A DNA stretch of 7,013 nt from JAFKKS01 sp039808325 (GTDB lineage: Bacteria > Pseudomonadota > Alphaproteobacteria > Rhizobiales > Xanthobacteraceae), in contig JBDHSU010000170.1 in NCBI GenBank assembly GCA_039808325.1, positions 1 to 7,013 of the forward strand, written 5' to 3'. Below are positions 1 through 5,463 of this stretch, piece by piece. Numbering within the stretch: the stretch's first letter is position 1; each line of letters starts with the position of its first letter. Below the pieces are notes generated by a model that was not told where the DNA came from, made no database searches, and saw nothing but the letters and a program-made list of their open reading frames with translations. The position numbers and the translations under genes were made by a program.

Positions 1-87
1 GAGCGGGCGCATCGCGTTCGCGAGAGCGACCCGGATGTGCTCGGTGAGTGGATGGAGGGCGCTCAGCGGGATAGGGCTTCATCCTGA
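1..87 (+). CDS. Possible C-terminal tail of an upstream gene (partial, unidentified)
   Basis: Frame 1 is open from the left edge for 28 codons and ends at TGA (85-87). The peptide is charged and polar, reading ERAHRVRESDPDVL, then GEWMEGAQRDRASS. The first 20 or so codons mostly end in G or C, as in the real genes of this window; the last few (GCT, GAT, AGG, TCA) do not. The stop codon lies inside the left arm of the palindromic repeat that begins near position 80, so the repeat seems to have supplied the end of this reading frame. I do not recognise the family. A second frame is open to about position 198, but it runs straight through the repeats and is less likely. With no start and only 28 codons visible, this could be chance. 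Confidence 0.35.
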   Translation, partial: ERAHRVRESDPDVLGEWMEGAQRDRASS

Positions 88-176
88 TGAGCCGTCTCGT
101 CAGAACGGCGTCTCGAAGGATGGCTCCTTGACCATTCTTCGAGCCGCGTCGCTTTGCGACGCTCCTCAAGAAGAGG
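80..176. repeat. Palindromic intergenic repeat A (two adjacent hairpins)
   Basis: Left hairpin: CATCCT (80-85) pairs with AGGATG (117-122), and GCCGT (91-95) pairs with ACGGC (105-109). Right hairpin: GCGTCGC (146-152) and GCGACGC (156-162) are perfect complements around a TTT loop. The hairpin extends outward imperfectly through TTCTTCGAG (135-143) and the CTC/AAGAA stretch ending near 172. The wording, with CATCCTGA-type ends and a TCTCGAAGGATGG core, resembles a family often seen between genes in Bradyrhizobium-like genomes. That resemblance is from memory. No protein is encoded; the element may form RNA structure downstream of the upstream gene. Confidence 0.7.
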
Positions 177-185
177 CCGCAGCGC

Positions 186-234
186 GAGCGGGATGAGGAA
201 AAGTGTGGAGCGGTTTTCCGCCCGCATCCCGCTC
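186..234. repeat. Palindromic intergenic repeat B (long hairpin)
   Basis: Outer arms GAGCGGGATG (186-195) and CATCCCGCTC (225-234) are perfect 10-base complements. Inside them GGAAAA (197-202) pairs with TTTTCC (214-219). This gives a two-part stem around an 11-base loop. There is no run of T after the outer stem on the plus strand, so it is not a standard intrinsic terminator. The sequence resembles, from memory, a common Hyphomicrobiales intergenic element in which a GGAAAA...TTTTCC core sits between GCGGGATG and CATCCCGC. Confidence 0.75.
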
Positions 235-249
235 TAAGTTATGAGCATC

Positions 250-298
250 GATCATATTCATGACTTTGGATCGATTCGATCCAAATCATCGCGATCTA
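250..298. repeat. Palindromic intergenic repeat C, ending in the hydrolase stop codon
   Basis: TTTGGATCG (265-273) and CGATCCAAA (277-285) are perfect 9-base complements around ATT. The stem extends with ATGA (260-263) against TCAT (286-289), leaving C264 as a bulge, and GATC occurs at both ends (250-253 and 293-296). The right end reads GATCTAG; its TAG, read on the minus strand, is the stop codon of the hydrolase (296-298). The hairpin therefore lies immediately downstream of that gene and could stabilise the 3' end of its mRNA or help stop transcription, though there is no T run. A near-identical pattern is familiar, from memory, in Hyphomicrobiales spacers. Confidence 0.7.
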
Positions 299-1072
299 GT
301 CGAACTCCGCGATCGCCGCTTCGAGCCGCGCGATGTCTTCCGGCCGCGAGAGGCGGTGGTCGCCGTCCTTCACGAGGGTGAAAACGACATCATCCTGCGC
401 CAGGAGCGATACGAGTTCGGCGGCGTGACGCCACGGCACCGCGTCATCCTGCACGCCCTGGATGATGCGCACCGGGCAGCCCGTGGTGATGAGATCGCCC
501 ATCACCAGATGCTTGCGGCCGTCCTCGATCAGCGCGCGCGTGATCGGATAGGGGCCGTCGCCGTATTGGGAAGGACGCTCCCAGACGCCCTTCTCCTCGA
601 TTTCGCGCTTCACGTCGGCCGGGAAATTCTTCCACATCAGCGCTTCGGTGAAATCGGCGGCCGGGGCGATCAGCACCAGCGCCCTCAGTGACGCCTTCGG
701 CGCCGGTCGCCGTTGCAGTTCGCGCGCGAGCAGGAGCGCGATCCATCCGCCCATGGAGGAGCCGACGACGACCTGCGGCCCGTGGCAGCATTGCGCGAAG
801 ACGGCGACGCTCTCCTCGAGCCAGCGGCCGATGGTGCCGTCGGTGAAAGCGCCGTCGGACTCGCCGTGGCCGGAATAATCGAAACGCACGCAAGCGCGCG
901 CTTGCGCGGCAGCCCACGCGTCGAGCGCCGCCGCCTTCGTGCCTTTCATGTCGGACTTGAAGCCGCCGAGCCAGAACAGGCCGGGCTCGGCCCCTTCACG
1001 CGCGCGCACCGCGATGCGGCGCTGGTCCGGCCCGGTCCCGTGGGTGAGGAATGTCGGCTGCGATTCGATCAT
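296..1072 (-). CDS. Alpha/beta hydrolase (serine esterase/thioesterase-like)
   Basis: A 258-residue serine hydrolase of the alpha/beta fold, probably cytoplasmic since no signal peptide or membrane segment is visible. Counting from Met 1 at 1072, it has the N-terminal strand block LFWLGGFKSDMKGTKA (32-47) and FDYSGHGESDG (64-74). The nucleophile elbow is GSSMGG, with Ser 106 in the G-x-S-x-G pattern. A probable catalytic Asp lies in QGVQDDAVPW (Asp 209) and the catalytic His in DGDHRLSR (His 239), so the triad looks complete. The block set resembles bacterial relatives of ABHD10-type thioesterases; the substrate cannot be predicted. The frame continues upstream to a GTG at 1129, adding 19 residues (MIIRKPDLHD...). 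I prefer 1072 because the fold normally starts about 30 residues before the LGG block, but neither start has a good ribosome binding site. It diverges from the glycosyltransferases, and its TAG lies in repeat C. Confidence 0.9.
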   Translation of the reverse strand: MIESQPTFLTHGTGPDQRRIAVRAREGAEPGLFWLGGFKSDMKGTKAAALDAWAAAQARACVRFDYSGHGESDGAFTDGTIGRWLEESVAVFAQCCHGPQVVVGSSMGGWIALLLARELQRRPAPKASLRALVLIAPAADFTEALMWKNFPADVKREIEEKGVWERPSQYGDGPYPITRALIEDGRKHLVMGDLITTGCPVRIIQGVQDDAVPWRHAAELVSLLAQDDVVFTLVKDGDHRLSRPEDIARLEAAIAEFD

Positions 1073-1115
1073 CGGCGAGGTGTGGCGCGAGTTGGTGACA
1101 TCATGCAAGTCCGGC

Positions 1116-1143
1116 TTTCGGATGATCACGCATCCGCTATGAT
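1116..1143 (+). promoter_or_regulatory. Candidate promoter for the first glycosyltransferase
   Basis: A good -10-like hexamer, TATGAT (1138-1143), lies about 46 bases before the start codon at 1189. The best -35 match at normal spacing is only TTTCGG (1116-1121, 16-base spacer), which is poor. It lies in the spacer between the diverging hydrolase and glycosyltransferase. I saw no equally good candidate for the hydrolase on the other strand. Confidence 0.25.
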
Positions 1144-1188
1144 GCCTGGATCGATCTTTCGACCGATGGACGAGGCGGGGCGGCTGGA

Positions 1189-2415
1189 ATGGTGGGCGTT
1201 GCGGAGGATGAGCGGATCGCGCCGCGCACGGCGCGCACGCTTGTCGGTTCGACCGTGCTGCAGGCCGTCACTCGGCTCGATGACGATCGGAGCGGGCATG
1301 CGACGCTCAATCTTGCGTTGGCGCTGCTGCGTTCCGGCGCGCGCGTCATCGTGCTCGGCGAGGAAGGCGCGCTCGTCGGCGAACTGCAGGCGCTCGGCGG
1401 GGAATGGATGGAGTTCGGGTTCTCGACGTCGCATCCGCTGCGCCGCCGCGCCAATATGACCAAGCTGCGTGAATTGATCGACGGCGAGCGGGTGGAACTC
1501 CTGCATGCCCATGGCTCGGAAACCGCGCGCGCCTTGTGCACGGCGCTGCGGCGCAAAGCCGTTCCGCTGGTCACGACCTATCTCGGTGTGCCCGGCGCCC
1601 CTCAGGGGTTCGGTGTCGATCCGGTCGTCAAGGGCAATATCGTGCTGGCGCAGTCGGTCTACGCCGCGAACATGATCGTGAAACATCACGCGATCCCGCG
1701 CGAGCGCGTCGTCGTGGTGCCGCCGTCGATCGATACCGACTGGTTCGCACCCGCGTCCATCGGCGCCGAACGGGTCGCGGCGCTGCGGCACGCATGGCAC
1801 GTTCATCCGCACGAACGGATCGTTCTCGCGCCCGGCCGCATTGCCCCGTGGCAAGGCCAATTGACGCTGGTCGATGCCGCGCGCGTTCTGTTCAACGGCG
1901 GCTTACGCGACACCGTCTTCGTGATTGCAGCGGATGGTACGGCGGATGAGAGTTACGCGAAGGAGATCGAGGCGCAGGTGATCGCGCAGGGCCTGGGCAA
2001 CGCCTTCCGCCGCGTCGGCCATTGCCGCGACATGCCGGCCGCCTATGCGGCCGCCGACGTCGTTGTCGTCGGAACGGCGCGTGCTTCGAGTTTCGACGAT
2101 ATCGCGGCGGAAGCGCAGGCGATGGGACGGCCGGTGATCGCCTCCGATGTCGGCGCGCTGTCCGAGATCGTGCTTGCCCCGCCGCTCGTGCCGACGGAAG
2201 CCCGCACCGGCTGGCTGGTGAAGCCGCACGATACGTTTTCGCTGGCGCGCGCGCTCGCGGAAGCAATTGAAGCCGAGAGGCCGGAACGCGACGCCATGGG
2301 CATGCGGGCGCATGCCGTTGCCAACCAGACGTTCTCGCCGTTGCGGGTCGCTGCCGCGGTTCTCGATGTCTACGACGCGTTGCTCGAAGGCGACGTCGCA
2401 AGCGAAACGGCGTGA
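1189..2415 (+). CDS. GT4-type glycosyltransferase, donor-site residues degenerate
   Basis: A 408-residue GT-B fold glycosyltransferase (GT4-like), presumably moving a sugar from a nucleotide-sugar to a surface glycan or lipid. The N-terminal acceptor half includes HAHG (106-109) and PLVTT (126-130). The C-terminal donor half includes VVVVPPSIDTDWF (174-186), the loop after the first strand GRIAPWQGQ (216-224), MPAAYAAADVVVV (282-294) and EAQAMGRPVIASD (308-320). No signal peptide or membrane helix is visible, which suits a cytoplasmic or membrane-surface enzyme. Two canonical donor-site residues are missing: the Lys of the G-R-x4-K-G loop is Gln 222, and the first Glu of the E-x7-E motif is Ser 300, with Glu 308 kept. 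It is a clear paralogue of the gene at 2582-3880. The ATG at 1189 has only a weak GGCTGGA-like ribosome site, but nothing better lies upstream in frame. It may be active with altered donor use, or inactive. Confidence 0.9.
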   Translation: MVGVAEDERIAPRTARTLVGSTVLQAVTRLDDDRSGHATLNLALALLRSGARVIVLGEEGALVGELQALGGEWMEFGFSTSHPLRRRANMTKLRELIDGERVELLHAHGSETARALCTALRRKAVPLVTTYLGVPGAPQGFGVDPVVKGNIVLAQSVYAANMIVKHHAIPRERVVVVPPSIDTDWFAPASIGAERVAALRHAWHVHPHERIVLAPGRIAPWQGQLTLVDAARVLFNGGLRDTVFVIAADGTADESYAKEIEAQVIAQGLGNAFRRVGHCRDMPAAYAAADVVVVGTARASSFDDIAAEAQAMGRPVIASDVGALSEIVLAPPLVPTEARTGWLVKPHDTFSLARALAEAIEAERPERDAMGMRAHAVANQTFSPLRVAAAVLDVYDALLEGDVASETA

Positions 2416-2581
2416 GGCCGAATCGTCGTCCCGCTCTATTGTTTTGATCGGGCACGCTCTTTTCGTACCGATGCTTCGGCCGTTGCGCCGCCGCGGGGGC
2501 AGCGGTATCACTTTGGAGGCTGGCCGGTTCGGCGGCGTGCTCGGTGCCGCTCCTTAATCGGCTCTCAACGACGAGGTTTCG

Positions 2582-3880
2582 GTGCCCGCCAGTTCCGCTG
2601 CCGTCCGCACGTCCGCGGACCCGCATCAGAATGAACTGCAATTTCCGCCTGCGCCGCCATCGGTCGTGCCGTACGGACACGAGGGTGCCGTCGCGCCTCC
2701 GCAAGCGCGGCCGCTGCAGCCGCTGATCGTCGTTCCGAAGCTGGATTCCGGGGCGGCCGGCTCGGGCGTGATCGAACTCGTGCGCATTCTCGCAGGCGCG
2801 GGCCACCGTCCGATCGTCGTGACCGAGGGCGGATCGCGGACGGACGAACTCGCCGCTCACGGCGTGGAGTGGTTTCCGATGCGGGTCGCCAGCATCAATC
2901 CCGCGGTGATGCTCGCCAACGTGCCGCGTCTGATGCGTCTGATGCGCACGCGCCAATGCGACCTCGTGCATGCGCACGGGCGCGCCGCGGCGTGGAGCGC
3001 TTATCTCGCGGCGCGCTGCATGCGCCGGCCGCTGGTGACGACCTGGTACAAGGGCTTCCGCGAGCAGAACGTCTTCAAACGGCTCTATAACGGGGTCATG
3101 GCGCGGGGCGCGCGCGTGATCGTGGTCAGCGACCAGATCGCGGACCTGCTGGGCGAACGTTACGGGCTGCCGCTGTCGCGCATCGACGTCATCCCGCCGA
3201 GCGTCGATCTCGATCGTTTCGACCTGGGCGCCGTGTCGGCCGAGCGGATCGAGGCGATGCGCAGAAGCTGGGGCGCGGGGCCGCAAACGAAGGTGATGCT
3301 CGTGGTCGGTCGCATGAGCCGGCGCAAGGGACATCACGTGGTCGTGGATGCCGTCGGGCGGCTTAATGCGCTGGGCCTGAAGGATTTTCTCTGCGTGTTC
3401 GCGAGCGAGGGCGGCGTGCGCACCCGCTATGCCGCGGCGCTTTGGGATCGTGTCCTGACCACGGGCGCGGCCAACTTCGTCCGCCTCGCCGGGCGGATCG
3501 ACGATCTGCCGGCGGCCTATGCGGCGTCGAGCGTCGTCGTCTCGGCGGCGGTCCAGGCCGAGGGCGTGCAGCGCGCGACGCTGGAGGCACAGGCGATGGC
3601 GCGCCCGGTCATCGTGTCGGACCTCAGCGCCGGCGCCGACGTGGTGCTGGCGCCGCCGGCCGTGAGCGAGGACCGAATGACGGGAATGCGTTTTCCGGCC
3701 GGCGACGCGTCGGCGCTCGCGGCCGCCGTGGTGCGGCTTTTCTCCATTCCGGAAGCCGCCAGGATCGCCATCGGCGCGCGCGGCCGGGTATGGGCGAGCG
3801 CCAATTTCAACGCCACGGCGATCCGCGGGCAAACGCTGGCGCTCTACGAGGCGGTCGGCCGGACGAAGCCGGACGCGTGA
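2582..3880 (+). CDS. GT4-type glycosyltransferase with intact donor-site signature
   Basis: A 432-residue GT-B glycosyltransferase (GT4-like), likely in polysaccharide or lipopolysaccharide assembly on the cytoplasmic side; donor sugar and acceptor are unknown. About 46 residues rich in Pro and Ala precede the fold and have no counterpart in the upstream paralogue. Then follow a Gly-rich loop, PKLDSGAAGSG (52-62), HAHG (130-133), PLVTTWYKGFREQ (150-162), PPSVDLDRF (205-213) and GRMSRRKGHHVVV (243-255, Arg 244 and Lys 249). The complete E-x7-E motif has Glu 327 and Glu 335, followed by AQAMARPVIVSD. All standard donor-site residues are present. The start is GTG at 2582 with GAGG at 2573-2576, five bases upstream; an in-frame stop at 2555 rules out an earlier start. 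A later start is possible because the extension looks dispensable. The 166-base gap after the first glycosyltransferase shows no clear promoter or terminator, so the two are probably co-transcribed. Confidence 0.92.
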   Translation: MPASSAAVRTSADPHQNELQFPPAPPSVVPYGHEGAVAPPQARPLQPLIVVPKLDSGAAGSGVIELVRILAGAGHRPIVVTEGGSRTDELAAHGVEWFPMRVASINPAVMLANVPRLMRLMRTRQCDLVHAHGRAAAWSAYLAARCMRRPLVTTWYKGFREQNVFKRLYNGVMARGARVIVVSDQIADLLGERYGLPLSRIDVIPPSVDLDRFDLGAVSAERIEAMRRSWGAGPQTKVMLVVGRMSRRKGHHVVVDAVGRLNALGLKDFLCVFASEGGVRTRYAAALWDRVLTTGAANFVRLAGRIDDLPAAYAASSVVVSAAVQAEGVQRATLEAQAMARPVIVSDLSAGADVVLAPPAVSEDRMTGMRFPAGDASALAAAVVRLFSIPEAARIAIGARGRVWASANFNATAIRGQTLALYEAVGRTKPDA

Positions 3881-3931
3881 TTTTTACCTCAGGACCTCCC
3901 TTGATGGCGCCCCGGCATGGCTTTATCGGCG

Positions 3932-3967
3932 TTGACTTCGTATCGAATCCTCCCGATGTTCTATAAA
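3932..3967 (+). promoter_or_regulatory. infC: Candidate promoter upstream of infC
   Basis: The 270-base gap between the glycosyltransferase stop and infC holds a TTGACT (3932-3937) that is a close match to a -35 box, and an A/T-rich TATAAA (3962-3967) that resembles a -10 box. Their spacing is 24 bases, too long for a normal sigma-70 promoter, and hexamers at 16-18 bases are poor. Either box may work with a weak partner. Transcription from here would give a leader of about 175 bases before the AUU start. Confidence 0.35.
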
Positions 3968-4010
3968 AGGCGGGTTTCACGGAACCGGCTTGGTTCATCG
4001 GGCGTTCACT

Positions 4011-4040
4011 GCGGTCAGCCTATGGGTTGAAGCGGTCAGC
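4011..4040 (+). repeat. Spaced direct repeat in the infC leader
   Basis: GCGGTCAGC occurs exactly at 4011-4019 and again at 4032-4040, 21 bases apart start to start, which is about two helical turns. A small hairpin, GAACC (3982-3986) with GGTTC (3992-3996), lies just upstream. The spacing would suit a dimeric DNA-binding protein, but no regulator is known to me for this site and nine bases may recur by chance. Confidence 0.4.
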
Positions 4041-4136
4041 GTCGTTTTGCCGTGCCGGCGTGCTATCCATTGGAAATCCAGAGCCGATAAAGAACCGATC
4101 ATGGTTTTTTCGATCGTCTTACAGTCTCAACAGTAG

Positions 4137-4153
4137 AGGAGAGTTCGACCATT
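4137..4153 (+). promoter_or_regulatory. infC: Ribosome binding site and AUU start codon of infC
   Basis: AGGAG (4137-4141) is the only good Shine-Dalgarno sequence before infC. It is 9 bases from ATT at 4151 but 21 bases from the first in-frame ATG at 4163, which is too far. No ATG, GTG or TTG lies in frame between the site and ATT. The four codons ATT-CGC-CGC-CCC would read MRRP, the usual N-terminus of alphaproteobacterial IF3 as I recall it. In E. coli and many other bacteria infC starts with AUU, and IF3 represses its own translation by discriminating against that codon. Confidence 0.85.
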
Positions 4154-4690
4154 CGCCGCCCCATGAGAGCCCCGGTGCCGGTCCAGAAGGACGGCCCGCG
4201 CGTCAACGACGAGATACGCTCGCGCGAGGTGCAACTGATCGATCAAGACGGCCAGAACCACGGTACAGTGGAATTCCGCGTGGCCTATGCCATGGCGCAG
4301 GAGGCTGGCCTCGACTTGGTCGAGATCGCGCCCAATTCCACGCCGCCCGTTTGCAAGATCCTCGACCACGGCAAGTATAAGTTCCAGGCGCAGAAGAAGG
4401 CGTCGGAAGCACGGAAGAAGCAGAAGGTCGTCGAGATCAAGGAGATCAAGCTTCGCCCGATGATCGACGACCACGACTACGACGTGAAGATGCGCTCGAT
4501 GAAGCGGTTCTTCGAGGAAGGCGACAAGGTGAAGGTCACCCTGCGCTTTCGCGGCCGCGAGATGGCGCATCAGGATATCGGCCAGAAGCTGCTCAACCGC
4601 GTCAAGGACGACCTCGTCGAGGACGCCAAGGTGGAGCAGGAGCCGAAGTTCGAGGGTCGCCAGATCGTCATGGTCCTGGCGCCGCGGTAA
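4151..4690 (+). CDS. infC: Translation initiation factor IF-3
   Basis: IF3 binds the 30S subunit, blocks premature joining of the 50S subunit, and checks the initiator tRNA and start codon. From the ATT start it has 179 residues, a normal length for the family. The N-terminal domain covers roughly residues 15-80 (GPRVNDEIRS, then the GLDLVEIAPNSTPPVCKI block at 53-70). A Lys-rich linker follows (KYKFQAQKKASEARKKQK, 75-92), then the C-terminal domain (IKEIKLRP at 96-103, KVTLRFRGREMAH at 128-140, ending in VMVLAPR). A conventional call at the ATG (4163) would give 175 residues and drop the conserved first four. The ribosome site fits only the ATT, so feedback control through AUU discrimination is likely. 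It is followed by a strong terminator, so it is probably transcribed apart from rpmI-rplT. Confidence 0.97.
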   Translation: MRRPMRAPVPVQKDGPRVNDEIRSREVQLIDQDGQNHGTVEFRVAYAMAQEAGLDLVEIAPNSTPPVCKILDHGKYKFQAQKKASEARKKQKVVEIKEIKLRPMIDDHDYDVKMRSMKRFFEEGDKVKVTLRFRGREMAHQDIGQKLLNRVKDDLVEDAKVEQEPKFEGRQIVMVLAPR

Positions 4691-4750
4691 GCAGGACCGA
4701 GCGGCGGCCGGCGCGAACGATCAGAGCCCGGTTGCAGAGCCTGCTGAATG

Positions 4751-4776
4751 AAAGACCGGCCCCCGGCCGGTCTTTT
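4751..4776 (+). terminator. Intrinsic terminator after infC
   Basis: AAAGACCGGCC (4751-4761) and GGCCGGTCTTT (4765-4775) are perfect 11-base complements around a CCC loop, and the stem ends in TTTT (4773-4776) followed by CGTT. The GC-rich stem and T run are the classic rho-independent form. It lies 60 bases past the infC stop. The A-rich left foot means it could also work weakly on the other strand, but no gene there needs it. Confidence 0.9.
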
Positions 4777-4893
4777 CGTTAGGGGCCGTGCGCCAATAAA
4801 TCCCCCCTCTCGAGCGGCGCGCGGTGATCGACGTCGGCTCAATTCATGAGTGTGTGTCGGCGCGGGGCTTGAAGATGGCAGTAGAAGCAGGCC

Positions 4894-4983
4894 GTCATTG
4901 CCGGGCTTAGCCCGGCGGAGCCGACCGCGAGGATCACTGCGAGGCCACGGGCGAGGACTGAGGTCTCGCGGTCCGGTGATTGA
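4894..4983. repeat. Palindromic intergenic element in the infC-rpmI spacer
   Basis: GTCATT (4894-4899) leads into the hairpin GCCGGGC (4900-4906), TTA, GCCCGGC (4910-4916), a perfect 7-base stem. A second pair of perfect 9-base complements follows, GACCGCGAG (4923-4931) and CTCGCGGTC (4965-4973). The right end, CCGGTGATTGA (4973-4983), is an imperfect complement of the left end. The GTCATTGCCGGGC opening resembles a widespread Hyphomicrobiales repeat family (from memory), here degenerate. It occupies much of the 473-base non-coding stretch between infC and rpmI; the rest (4777-4893) shows nothing I can name. Confidence 0.65.
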
Positions 4984-5008
4984 TCTTTTCCCGGCCCTCT
5001 GTCATAAG
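4980..5008 (+). promoter_or_regulatory. rpmI: Candidate promoter for rpmI-rplT
   Basis: TTGATC (4980-4985) and CATAAG (5003-5008) match the sigma-70 -35 and -10 consensus at four of six bases each, with an ideal 17-base spacer. It lies downstream of the infC terminator and upstream of rpmI, as needed for an independent unit. The transcript would carry a leader of about 150 bases, long enough for control structures. The -35 box overlaps the right end of the palindromic element. Confidence 0.45.
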
Positions 5009-5058
5009 CCTGCCCTTCCGTCGCCCGGCTGAAAAGGGCTGCCGTGGCGGCGGATTTC

Positions 5059-5091
5059 GCTCATTCCGAGCACTTGCTCACTATCGAGCAC
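5059..5091 (+). repeat. Imperfect tandem repeat in the rpmI leader
   Basis: GCTCA (5059-5063) followed by CGAGCAC (5067-5073) recurs as GCTCA (5076-5080) followed by CGAGCAC (5085-5091). The two copies are 17-18 bases apart and differ only in the short middle. GAGC and GCTC can also pair within and between copies. In some bacteria rpmI-rplT leaders bind L20 to repress translation; whether this repeat takes part is unknown. Confidence 0.5.
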
Positions 5092-5164
5092 CCGTCCGGC
5101 GGACGCTGGGCCGTGGCCTTTTGGCTTGGCCGTTGGCGTCGCGACCGGCATCAGGAGAGCCAAA

Positions 5165-5365
5165 ATGCCCAAGATGAAGACCAAGTCGGGCGCTAAAAAG
5201 CGCTTCAAGATCACCGGTTCGGGGAAGGTCGTGTCGGCCATGGCGGGCAAGCGCCACGGCATGATCAAGCGGACCAAGAAGCAGATCCGCGACCATCGCG
5301 GCACCAGCGTCCGCTTCAAGGCCGATGGCGACAACATCAAGAAGTACTGGATGCCGAACGGCTGA
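5165..5365 (+). CDS. rpmI: 50S ribosomal protein L35
   Basis: A 66-residue, strongly basic ribosomal protein of the large subunit, the normal length for L35. It begins MPKMKTKSGAKKRFKITGSG and ends in NIKKYWMPNG; KRHGMIKRTKKQIRDHRG fills the middle, as in typical L35. The start at 5165 is fixed by AGGAG at 5153-5157, seven bases upstream, and by the conserved MPKMKT opening. An in-frame ATG at 5126 would add 13 unrelated residues and lacks a ribosome site. It is followed 98 bases later by rplT, its usual partner, and the two are likely in one transcript. The 98-base gap holds a near-perfect palindrome, GCGCTT-A-AAGCGC (5422-5434). Confidence 0.98.
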   Translation: MPKMKTKSGAKKRFKITGSGKVVSAMAGKRHGMIKRTKKQIRDHRGTSVRFKADGDNIKKYWMPNG

Positions 5366-5463
5366 CCGCCGGGCGCTCCATTCCGCTTCCGTCATTTCCC
5401 GTGTGATCCGCATCGGCCTGAGCGCTTAAAGCGCGGCGATGCAAAAGACCCAGGAGTTCAGCC

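Noticed and set aside
260..691. A plus-strand frame opposite the hydrolase, and another at 713-1459
   Set aside because: Both are shadows of the hydrolase; the second also runs into the first glycosyltransferase out of frame. Neither has family motifs.
1126..1860. A 244-codon minus-strand frame opposite the first glycosyltransferase
   Set aside because: Antisense to a supported gene, Arg-rich and low in complexity, no recognisable motif.
1892..3832. A very long open frame (646 codons) on the minus strand across both glycosyltransferases
   Set aside because: It is antisense to two recognisable genes. Its translation is a run of Arg, His, Pro and Ala with no domain, as expected from the shadow of GC-rich codons.
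3845..3890. Terminator after the second glycosyltransferase
   Set aside because: A short GC-rich pairing precedes TTTTT at 3881-3885, but the stem is only three or four bases and overlaps the gene end.
4100..4116. T run (4105-4110) before infC as a terminator or attenuator
   Set aside because: The only stem before the T run is AACC/GGTT (4 bases); the alternative CGATC/GATCG stem has the T run in its loop. Too weak to call.
5126..5167. Earlier in-frame ATG for rpmI at 5126
   Set aside because: No ribosome site there, and the 13 added residues do not match L35, whose opening MPKMKT begins at 5165.
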